A stretch of DNA of 6,852 bases from Actinomycetota bacterium (GTDB taxonomy: Bacteria; Actinomycetota; Humimicrobiia; Humimicrobiales; Humimicrobiaceae), in assembly GCA_018399435.1 (NCBI GenBank), contig JAGYOJ010000086.1, positions 1 to 6,852 of the forward strand, written 5' to 3'. This document shows positions 1 to 4,897 of the stretch, in pieces (the stretch's first letter is position 1; the number at the start of each line of letters is the position of its first letter). The notes under the pieces are model-generated. The model saw only the letters and a program-made list of their open reading frames with translations. It was not told where the DNA came from and did not search any database. The position numbers and the translations under genes were made by a program.

Positions 1-66
1 AAAGCTGAGAAATCCCAGGAAACACAACTAGAAGAAATTTTAAAGATAATAGAAAATAAAATATAA
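1..66 (+). CDS. C-terminal tail of an unidentified protein (partial, enters from the left edge)
   Basis: Frame 1 is open from the first base to a TAA stop at 64-66 and encodes 21 residues. They form a charged, Lys/Glu-rich stretch ending in LEEILKIIENKI, which has the heptad spacing of an amphipathic helix or short coiled coil. No function can be read from so little. A random open run of this length is also possible, so this rests only on the frame and the helix-like composition. Confidence 0.4.
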   Translation, partial: KAEKSQETQLEEILKIIENKI

Positions 67-412
67 TTTGCGCACAATTGGATATTATTTTTAACAATCA
101 CCTGTGCTTTCATTCAAGCAAGCATTAGCATAACAAGCATAAATCCTTTAGCCAATAAATCTATAAATTCACTAACCAGTTAGAGCTTAAAAAAATACCA
201 GAAAATAATAAAGCATTTCCCTTTTAATTAACCAACCATAATCTCTGACTTCTTATTTCCCGCTATTAGTAATTTGTTTCTAATTTTATAGAAATGTCAA
301 AGCCTGTCTATTATCAGAAATCTCCTCAATTCCCGCCTGGGATTTATAATAATCTGCACAAAACCTCAAGTCCCGGGTCTATAGTTTTGGGCTATAGAAA
401 TCTTAAAATGTA
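67..412. other. Gene-poor intergenic stretch before the RHH-PIN operon
   Basis: About 350 bases without a convincing gene. The left two thirds is AT-rich with many stops in all frames. From about 300 to 400 it is GC-richer. That part holds a 30-codon open run on the minus strand (378 down to 286) that may be the decayed end of a gene, and an inverted repeat CTATAG-N7-CTATAG at 379-397. The repeat lacks a following T tract, so I do not call it a terminator. Confidence 0.5.
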
Positions 413-441
413 TTGATACCTGTCTCATTTTGTATTACAAT
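413..441 (+). promoter_or_regulatory. Sigma70-type promoter of the RHH-PIN operon
   Basis: The -35 box TTGATA (413-418) and -10 box TACAAT (436-441) are separated by exactly 17 bp, each one base from consensus. Transcription would start near 447-449, giving a leader of about 15 nt that contains the GGAGGTG ribosome site (451-457) of the antitoxin gene. Confidence 0.65.
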
Positions 442-450
442 ATGTGTTAC
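431..450 (+). promoter_or_regulatory. Direct-repeat candidate operator over the -10 box
   Basis: TGTATTAC (431-438) and TGTGTTAC (443-450) form a direct repeat, 7 of 8 bases identical, with 12-bp spacing. They overlap the -10 box and the likely start point. RHH antitoxins are known to bind short repeats of about this spacing and repress their own operons, so this is the natural autoregulatory site. Binding itself is inferred. Confidence 0.4.
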
Positions 451-462
451 GGAGGTGGTATT

Positions 463-708
463 ATGGTAACTGTCAGATTAAATGATGAAATATCTAAAAA
501 GCTTTCTGTTTTAATGGATATTGATAAAACAACAAAATCAGAAATCATAAAGAAGGCAATTAATAAATATTATGAGCAACACGTAACTCCATTAACCCCT
601 TATAAGCTCGGCAAAGACCTTTTTGGCAGGTATGGTAGCAGCAAAACCCTATCGGAAAATTATAAAACGAAAATAAAGGAAAAGCTGCATGAAAAACACT
701 CTCATTGA
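463..708 (+). CDS. Ribbon-helix-helix (CopG/MetJ-fold) antitoxin, 81 aa
   Basis: Predicted DNA-binding antitoxin that would neutralise the PIN toxin encoded just downstream and repress the shared promoter. The first 40 residues have the RHH pattern: a beta strand (VTVRLN, residues 2-7) that would enter the major groove, helix A (about 8-19), a short turn (KTTKS, 22-26) and helix B (26-38, SEIIKKAINKYYEQ). The remaining 40 basic residues are the kind of flexible tail that wraps a toxin in this family. The ATG at 463 is preferred because GGAGGTG at 451-457 sits 5 bases upstream; a longer TTG-started frame from 430 would begin upstream of the expected transcript start. The 3' end overlaps the toxin gene by 20 nt, implying translational coupling. 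The exact antitoxin subfamily is not determined. Confidence 0.85.
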   Translation: MVTVRLNDEISKKLSVLMDIDKTTKSEIIKKAINKYYEQHVTPLTPYKLGKDLFGRYGSSKTLSENYKTKIKEKLHEKHSH

Positions 709-1108
709 TGCCGGCCCGCTTATAGCCTTGTTTAACAGGAATGATAAATACCATAATAAAATTAAAAAATTCATTAAATCTTATAAGGGTATACTTACAA
801 CTAGTTGGCCTGTTATAACAGAAGTATGCCATATGCTTGATTTTAATACTGAGACACAGATTGACTTCTTGCAATGGATTAGGAGAGGCGGGTTAAGAAT
901 TGTTGATATAAAACCAACTGAATTAAACAGAATTATTCAACTGTCAGCAAAATATTCAGATATACCAATGGATTTAGCAGACGCATCTTTAGTGGTTATA
1001 TCGGAAAGGTTAAAAATAAAAGAAATAGTAACAATTGATTCAGATTACTATATCTACAGGACAATTGGCAAGAAAGCTATCAAAAATATTTTTAATTACA
1101 GAGACTGA
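689..1108 (+). CDS. vapC: PIN-domain (VapC-type) ribonuclease toxin, 139 aa
   Basis: Predicted Mg2+/Mn2+-dependent endoribonuclease that stops translation when freed from its antitoxin. Its length matches a single PIN domain. The acidic active-site residues are in their usual places: D7 in LIDAGPLIALF, E45 in ITEVCHML, D98 in PMDLADASL (with D95 nearby) and D117 in IVTIDSDY. The ATG at 689 has AAGGA at 676-680 as ribosome site and overlaps the end of the RHH antitoxin gene by 20 nt, so the two are one operon and the partner is inferred from position. RNA target unknown; known VapC proteins cut tRNA or rRNA. No key residue is missing, so it looks intact. PIN domains also occur outside toxin systems, but this context argues for a toxin. 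Confidence 0.9.
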   Translation: MKNTLIDAGPLIALFNRNDKYHNKIKKFIKSYKGILTTSWPVITEVCHMLDFNTETQIDFLQWIRRGGLRIVDIKPTELNRIIQLSAKYSDIPMDLADASLVVISERLKIKEIVTIDSDYYIYRTIGKKAIKNIFNYRD

Positions 1109-1295
1109 GTTTTCTAAATTACAAATAAGAAGTGTTTTATTAAAAAAATAAGCCTGCTTTTTATAAATTTTATAGCATATTGTAATATATTTATATAAAA
1201 GAGTTTTATAATTTTAGAAGTGTGGCAGCGTACCCTGAATTATAATTATTTCCAAGCCGGGTTTCAGGTAAAAGCTAAAATAATTGAAGAATTCT

Positions 1296-1323
1296 ATAAT
1301 ATAGTTTCAGCAAACTATGTTAT
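1296..1323. terminator. Strong hairpin in the convergent gap, possible two-way terminator
   Basis: A 12-bp stem (1296-1307 paired with 1312-1323, one T-G wobble on the + strand) closes a four-base CAGC loop. It lies between the convergent PIN toxin gene and the HTH-Uma2 gene, 30 nt past the stop of the latter. There is no clean T tract on either side and the stem is AT-rich, so intrinsic termination is uncertain. It could also be an mRNA 3'-end stabiliser or a protein site. Confidence 0.4.
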
Positions 1324-1352
1324 TCTCCGGGTATATTTGTGCGGAATTAAAT

Positions 1353-2111
1353 TTACTTTGATCTAGGGCGATAAAATATCTTGTCCAGATCCAGATTCAA
1401 CTTCGGAAATACGGGATGGGAAAATATGTCTCCCGGCCCGCCCGCGAATACCAAAGCATAATTCCCATCTTTAAGCATAAAAGCTTCCAAAGTGTCTTCT
1501 TCAGGATCTAGAAGCCAGTAGTGGGGAATTTCTGCCTTGCGGTATATTTCCATTTTTTGCAAGCGGTCTTTTCTGCGGTTTGTTGGTGAGATAATTTCCA
1601 CTACCAAATCACAAGGTCCGTCAATACGTTCCTTTCGTATAATTTCGCTTCGTTTACTGGATACAAACAAAATATCAGGCTGCAGCACATTACTGTTAGC
1701 CAAGGTTACGTCTACGGGGGCGAAAAAGAGTTCTCCCTTAGGGTCAAAATCACTAAAAAAGGCCATCAGTTGCCGGCCTAGCTCCCGGGAAATCCGCTGG
1801 TGGCGTATGGAAGGCGATGGCTCTTTTACCAAAAATCCTTCCAAAATTTCAAACCGGTAACCTGGTTTTTCCGCTAGTTTTAAATAATCATTGTAGGTGT
1901 AACCGCCTTGTTTTGGGTATGCAGAACGCCCTTCCCTAACAGATAGATTTCTTTTTGCCAAAGCAGCCAATACTGCTTCCTTTTCATAACGGTATTGCTT
2001 TTCCCCCAGTTTTACCGCCGGAATCTTTTTTTGCCGTGTATATCTCCAGATAGTATCTACAGATAAACTTAAATTCTCAGCCAACTTGTGAGCTGTTAAT
2101 AATTTAGTCAT
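1353..2111 (-). CDS. HTH (excisionase/MerR-like) + Uma2-family (DUF820) nuclease-like protein, 252 aa
   Basis: Two-domain protein. Residues about 4-51 form a winged-helix domain of the excisionase/MerR type (LTAHKLAENLSLSVDTIWRY, then KIPAVKLG and QYRY), expected to bind DNA. Residues about 71-240 are a Uma2/DUF820 domain of the PD-(D/E)XK nuclease superfamily. It shows YRFEILEG (E88, E91), H104, QPD (D146), DLVVEIISP (E172), KDRLQKMEIY (K186) and HYWLLDP (W199, D202), so the putative catalytic D-E-K set is intact. Biological role and substrate of Uma2 proteins are not settled. The ATG at 2111 is chosen because GGGTGG lies just upstream; starting 11 codons earlier would precede the likely transcript start. 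The gene is visibly GC-richer than its neighbours, suggesting transfer. From memory, similar HTH-Uma2 fusions occur in Moorella-like Clostridia. Confidence 0.88.
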   Translation of the reverse strand: MTKLLTAHKLAENLSLSVDTIWRYTRQKKIPAVKLGEKQYRYEKEAVLAALAKRNLSVREGRSAYPKQGGYTYNDYLKLAEKPGYRFEILEGFLVKEPSPSIRHQRISRELGRQLMAFFSDFDPKGELFFAPVDVTLANSNVLQPDILFVSSKRSEIIRKERIDGPCDLVVEIISPTNRRKDRLQKMEIYRKAEIPHYWLLDPEEDTLEAFMLKDGNYALVFAGGPGDIFSHPVFPKLNLDLDKIFYRPRSK

Positions 2112-2127
2112 TTTATCCACCCTTTTT

Positions 2128-2156
2128 ATAATACAACCAAACACAACTAATGTAAA
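2128..2156 (-). promoter_or_regulatory. Promoter of the HTH-Uma2 gene
   Basis: Read on the minus strand, TTTACA (2156-2151) and TATTAT (2133-2128) are separated by exactly 17 bp. Transcription would begin near 2121, which puts the GGGTGG ribosome site at the extreme 5' end of a leader of only about 10 nt. Confidence 0.55.
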
Positions 2157-2166
2157 TTAAACACAA
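2139..2166. repeat. 20-bp-spaced direct repeat AAACACAA at the HTH-Uma2 promoter
   Basis: AAACACAA occurs at 2139-2146 and again at 2159-2166 (TTGTGTTT on the coding strand), 20 bp apart, about two helical turns. The copies lie in the spacer and just upstream of the -35 box. This would suit two subunits on one DNA face, so it is a candidate operator for the gene's own HTH domain. That link is inferred. Confidence 0.35.
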
Positions 2167-2520
2167 GACAGGACAGAAAGAACCGGAAAGGTGACTTGGA
2201 ATGCTTAAAGAAAATTAACAGGTCCATTAATCGCTATCTTTATAAATTAAAAAATGAAATTCTGCTATGGAAATTAAATTGCATGCTAAAAATAGACATA
2301 TTACACATATAAAGGCATTAGATTCAAATACAAAAATTAATAACTGGCTGAGCGGCTAATTATACCTATACTTGGAATATTTGTTTACATTAATATATCA
2401 CCAGCAGTTCAGATTCTTTCATACCGGAAACTATCCCTTGTTGTGCTTTTGGCTTACCTCAGAATATTTAAGTGAGGCAGCTAGCTGTTTTAGCTTTCTT
2501 AATATTAGCTTTTCCAAAGA
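2167..2520. other. Intergenic stretch between the HTH-Uma2 promoter and the minus-strand HEPN gene
   Basis: About 350 bases with frequent stops and no frame I can support. It contains a weak inverted repeat CCTCA-N11-TGAGG at 2457-2477 and scattered palindromes such as CAGCTAGCTG near 2478-2487. None is followed by a T tract. I see no RNA gene, no mobile-element end and no clear terminator for the HEPN gene. Confidence 0.4.
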
Positions 2521-2931
2521 TTAATTCTCTTCTTGCATAGAATCTTCTAATGAGGTTTCAAGTCCTTCTACTAATCTGGATATTTCAATTCTATAATTTT
2601 TCTTTATGCGGTTATAAATCTTTTCAGAAGTTTCTTTATCATAAATATGCGAGATATTATTTCTATCTTCAAGCATATCAAGAAATATTTTTTCATTACC
2701 AATTAAGCCAGCCCTGAAAGCTTCTACAAAACTATCCCTTGGAGTTTTAACAATTATTCCCTGATATTCAAGGTATATTTTTAAAGCCTTCCATAAAAGT
2801 TCAAAGGTAGGTTCAAACCTCTGTATTACTCCATCCCTATCCAACTTGTCTTTAGCTTGTTCTATGCCTTCTATTAATCTTTGGTGGGCATTTTTTAATT
2901 TTTTTAAAGAATACTCAAGTACATCTTTCAT
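2521..2931 (-). CDS. HEPN-fold partner of a nucleotidyltransferase, HI0074 type (136 aa); putative RNase toxin
   Basis: All-helical HEPN protein of the nucleotidyltransferase substrate-binding family (HI0074-like). Its family motifs are visible: IQRFEPTFELLWKALK (residues 36-51), TPRDSF (63-68) and EDRNNISHIYD (88-98). The last contains R90-X4-H95-X-Y97, the RX4HXY signature of HepT-type ribonuclease toxins, in which the tyrosine is the residue adenylylated by the partner MNT enzyme. Function as toxin is inferred from that signature and from pairing with the MNT gene, which it overlaps by 17 nt. The ribosome site AAGGAGAGG lies inside the end of the MNT gene, so translation should be coupled. 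The fold, motifs and length (about the usual 130-140 aa) look intact. Older literature describes this family only as substrate-binding subunits, so toxicity needs a test. Confidence 0.85.
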   Translation of the reverse strand: MKDVLEYSLKKLKNAHQRLIEGIEQAKDKLDRDGVIQRFEPTFELLWKALKIYLEYQGIIVKTPRDSFVEAFRAGLIGNEKIFLDMLEDRNNISHIYDKETSEKIYNRIKKNYRIEISRLVEGLETSLEDSMQEEN

Positions 2932-3232
2932 ATAGGACTTTTCCTCTCCTTAAAATAATATCTTTAAACTCTTTGTCAACGGATTCCAAAAATATTAGAT
3001 CCACTTTATACAGGCCGGATACTTTTTCAAGCTTCTCTTTTAATTCCCTGGTTTTCCTGATGCCCATTTTTTTTCCGTCTACAGCTATATCAAAGTCTGA
3101 ACCCCTGCTATATTTATCCCCGGCTCTTGAACCAAAAAGTAAAATCAAGCCAGGATTTAAATTTTCTTCTAGTATGGAGACTACTTTATCTAAAATTTCC
3201 TTTTCCCTTTTTTTGTATTTTATTGCTCTCAT
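2915..3232 (-). CDS. MNT-type minimal nucleotidyltransferase, HI0073 type (105 aa); putative antitoxin
   Basis: Minimal Pol-beta-fold nucleotidyltransferase. The active-site signature GSX10DXD is exact: G34-S35, then D46 and D48 in SDFDIAV. The third metal ligand is D78 in YKVDLIFLE. In the characterised MntA-HepT systems such an enzyme transfers AMP to the HEPN toxin's tyrosine and silences it. The same role is inferred here because the HEPN gene follows directly with a 17-nt overlap. An in-frame TGA just upstream of 3232 fixes the start near this ATG. No Shine-Dalgarno sequence precedes it, unlike the downstream HEPN gene. The gene is one of two homologous MNT genes facing away from each other across 276 bp. 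Confidence 0.87.
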   Translation of the reverse strand: MRAIKYKKREKEILDKVVSILEENLNPGLILLFGSRAGDKYSRGSDFDIAVDGKKMGIRKTRELKEKLEKVSGLYKVDLIFLESVDKEFKDIILRRGKVLYERCT

Positions 3233-3508
3233 AAATTTAATAATTCATATATTATTTAATCTTATTATAAAAGTTCTCCCAGATACTGCAAGAATACGAA
3301 AGCATCCGAAATTATATTATGCCCTAGCAAACACTTTATAATTTCAGATAATCTTAAAACCTTATCCAAGGCTCCCCAAAGGTTTATACGCCTTTTATGG
3401 CAAAACTTCCAATCAGCGATTATTTTTCTTCCTGCCTGTTTAAACCAATATAATTGAAAGGTTTTATTACATTTTGATTTTTAATTTTACGTTTGCTAAA
3501 CTTGCCTT
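3233..3508. promoter_or_regulatory. Divergent control region between the two MNT-HEPN pairs
   Basis: This 276-bp gap must hold both promoters. The minus-strand one is listed separately. On the + strand the best candidate is a perfect TATAAT at 3449-3454 with only a poor -35 match about 17 bp upstream, so the start point is uncertain. An inverted repeat AAACCTT (3357-3363) / AAGGTTT (3379-3385) lies near the middle and could be a shared operator or chance. No Shine-Dalgarno sequence precedes either MNT start codon. Confidence 0.4.
3264..3291 (-). promoter_or_regulatory. Promoter of the minus-strand MNT-HEPN pair
   Basis: On the minus strand TTGCAG (3291-3286) and a perfect TATAAT (3269-3264) are separated by 16 bp. 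Transcription would begin near 3257, giving a leader of about 25 nt that lacks a Shine-Dalgarno sequence. Confidence 0.5.
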
Positions 3509-3808
3509 ATGGGCAAAATAACATTTAAAAAAAACGAACAGAGAATTAAAGAAATTATAAGTAAATTTATTGATCCAGATAAATATGAAATATTTATTTT
3601 TGGATCCAGGGCAACAGGCCATGCTTTAGAATATAGTGATTGTGACATCGGAATTTCAGGAAAAAAAGCCCTCCCTTTAAGAAAAATAGCTCTTATAAAA
3701 GAAGCTTTGGAGGAGTCAGAGCTGCCTTTCAGGGTGGATATTGTTGATTTTTTTATGGTGTCGGATAATTTTAAAAAGGAAGCTCTCTTAAAGGTAAAAA
3801 AAATATGA
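3509..3808 (+). CDS. Second MNT-type nucleotidyltransferase, HI0073 type (99 aa); putative antitoxin
   Basis: A second minimal nucleotidyltransferase, homologous to but clearly diverged from the one encoded at 3232-2915. GSX10DXD is exact (G32-S33, D44, D46 in SDCDIGIS), and the third metal ligand is D77 in FRVDIVDF. Predicted to adenylylate and silence the HEPN protein encoded immediately downstream; the genes share the four bases ATGA at 3805-3808. As in its twin, the start ATG has no upstream Shine-Dalgarno sequence. The C-terminus is short (ends LLKVKKI) but ordinary for this family. It looks intact and active. The alternative role is a nucleotidyltransferase acting on a small-molecule substrate held by the HEPN subunit, the older view of HI0073/HI0074. 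Confidence 0.87.
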   Translation: MGKITFKKNEQRIKEIISKFIDPDKYEIFIFGSRATGHALEYSDCDIGISGKKALPLRKIALIKEALEESELPFRVDIVDFFMVSDNFKKEALLKVKKI

Positions 3809-4185
3809 GCAAGCTGAATAATATAATAAAGGAATTATCTAATGCAAATAACCGGTTAAAAGAAGCATTAGGCTTAGAGCCAACCCAGATTCATAAAGAC
3901 GCCACCATACAAAGATTTGAATTTACTTTTGAGCTAGCCTGGAAGACAATCCAGTCATATAACAGGGGCCAGGGCCTGGAATGCAGAAGCCCAAGAAACT
4001 GTTTTAGGACAGCGGCAGAATTAAAAATAATAAAAAGCCCTGAAACATGGTTTGAATTCCTTGAAGCAAGAAATCTTATTGCCCATACCTATAATGAAAA
4101 AATAGCCAATGAGGTTTATAAAACTGCAGCAAGATTTCCGAACAATATCGACAGTTTACTGGATAAAATTAAATACAGCCAGTAA
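3805..4185 (+). CDS. Second HEPN-fold partner, HI0074 type (126 aa); putative RNase toxin
   Basis: HI0074-like HEPN protein paired with the MNT gene upstream through a 4-nt ATGA overlap. Motifs match those of the minus-strand homologue: IQRFEFTFELAWKTIQSY (residues 35-52), SPRNCF (62-67) and EARNLIAHTYN (87-97). They include R89-X4-H94-X-Y96, the catalytic RX4H of HEPN ribonucleases plus the tyrosine that an MNT partner would adenylylate. It has an unusual Cys-Arg-rich patch (CRSPRNCFR, 60-68) next to the motif. AAAGGT about 9 nt upstream of the ATG is the ribosome site. Intact by length and motifs. Toxin function is inferred; substrate RNA unknown. Confidence 0.85.
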   Translation: MSKLNNIIKELSNANNRLKEALGLEPTQIHKDATIQRFEFTFELAWKTIQSYNRGQGLECRSPRNCFRTAAELKIIKSPETWFEFLEARNLIAHTYNEKIANEVYKTAARFPNNIDSLLDKIKYSQ

Positions 4186-4405
4186 CAAAACTCCATAAAA
4201 AATCATTTTAGTTTTGGCACTTTTTAACATTATGATAACGTAATAGTAATATAGTGGGGCTACAGGCAAAACCCAATACACTTTTACTTTTAAGATATGC
4301 CAGGGGTTTGGCTGCTGTTTTTGCATGCCCAATAGTTACGCTAACTGGATTACTTTTTTATCAACATATACATTTTTCTGAAATTTCAGGTTTTTCTTTA
4401 CAATA
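4186..4405. other. Convergent gap between the + strand HEPN gene and the SEC-C gene
   Basis: 220 bases with no gene. The only structures are weak: GCCA-N6-TGGC at 4299-4312 followed by TTTTT at 4318-4322, AGTTA-CGC-TAACT at 4334-4346, and a 12-nt palindrome CTGAAATTTCAG at 4378-4389 with T5 runs on both sides. One or more may end transcription from the flanking convergent genes, but none is a textbook intrinsic terminator. Confidence 0.35.
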
Positions 4406-4897
4406 TTATAATTTCTTTCTAAGTTTATCTGCATTAAAATATTTCAAATTATTTTCTGTATTGTCCATGCCTTTATTTTTTATAAGCCGCAATACCTCAT
4501 TTTCAATACTATCTATTAAGTCTGAAACCCTTTGCCTGCCTGCTTTAGTGCTTGCCAGTTCTGCAGGGGATTTATTGCCCATGAATGGATACTTTTGCTC
4601 CCACCAACTATCATAAAATGACTCCCATTTGCTTATTGCAGATTTCCTAAATTCTTCTCTAGGCACCTCCTTTGGCTTCTGTTCAAAAAGGCTATCTAAG
4701 ACCTCGTCAACCAGTCCACCTATGATTTTCCCATGATCCACTTCTTCAGTTTTTATAAATTCAAGAGGCATCCCTTTAATAAGTTTTTCCCACTTTTTAA
4801 GGTGTCCCCGTGAATCTGTTAAAAAGATAAGTTTGTTATCTGCTATATAGACATCTCCCAAGATTATGCCCCCCCGAGCTGGACCATTCAATTTCAT
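4406..4897 (-). CDS. SEC-C gene, C-terminal fragment; possible independent product (163 aa)
   Basis: The in-frame ATG at 4897 has a strong ribosome-site-like GGGAGAGG (4911-4904) 6 nt upstream. That purine run also encodes the Glu-rich KEEGEEADE of the middle fragment, so it may be coincidence, but it could allow this part to be made alone. Residues 9-45 (GGIILGDVYIADNKLIFLTD) match the segment seen near the end of many SEC-C proteins. Residues 99-130 (WWEQKYPFMGNKSPAEL, then TKAGRQRVSDLIDSIE) resemble the DUF2384 toxin-binding domain of Xre/MbcA/ParS antitoxins. The first seven or so residues (MKLNGPA) come from the shifted frame. No membrane segment. Confidence 0.55.
   Translation of the reverse strand: MKLNGPARGGIILGDVYIADNKLIFLTDSRGHLKKWEKLIKGMPLEFIKTEEVDHGKIIGGLVDEVLDSLFEQKPKEVPREEFRKSAISKWESFYDSWWEQKYPFMGNKSPAELASTKAGRQRVSDLIDSIENEVLRLIKNKGMDNTENNLKYFNADKLRKKL

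Noticed and set aside
560..874. Open frame on the minus strand across the RHH and PIN genes
   Set aside because: It is antisense to two well-supported genes, has no family-like motif and no ribosome site; a shadow frame.
1537..1860. Open frame on the + strand inside the Uma2 gene
   Set aside because: Antisense shadow of a conserved domain; its composition shows no fold or motif.
2340..2362. GGCTGAGCGGCT patch as part of a tRNA or small RNA
   Set aside because: No acceptor stem, T-arm or anticodon loop can be formed around it.
2405..2460. Short minus-strand open run ending ESELLVIY as a gene remnant
   Set aside because: About 22 codons, no recognisable family, bounded by stops; indistinguishable from chance.
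2457..2477. CCTCA-N11-TGAGG as a terminator of the minus-strand HEPN gene
   Set aside because: Five base pairs with an 11-nt loop and no T tract on the minus strand.
2973..3341. Open frame on the + strand across the MNT gene and the divergent gap
   Set aside because: Antisense to the MNT active-site region, whose GSX10DXD motif is unmistakable on the other strand.
4299..4322. GCCA-N6-TGGC followed by TTTTT as a terminator for the + strand HEPN gene
   Set aside because: Only four base pairs and a five-base gap before the T run; too weak to call as an intrinsic terminator.
4254..4616. Hydrophobic-looking open frame on the + strand
   Set aside because: It overlaps the C-terminal SEC-C fragment antisense, starts without a ribosome site, and its Leu/Phe-rich look comes from AT-rich antisense DNA.
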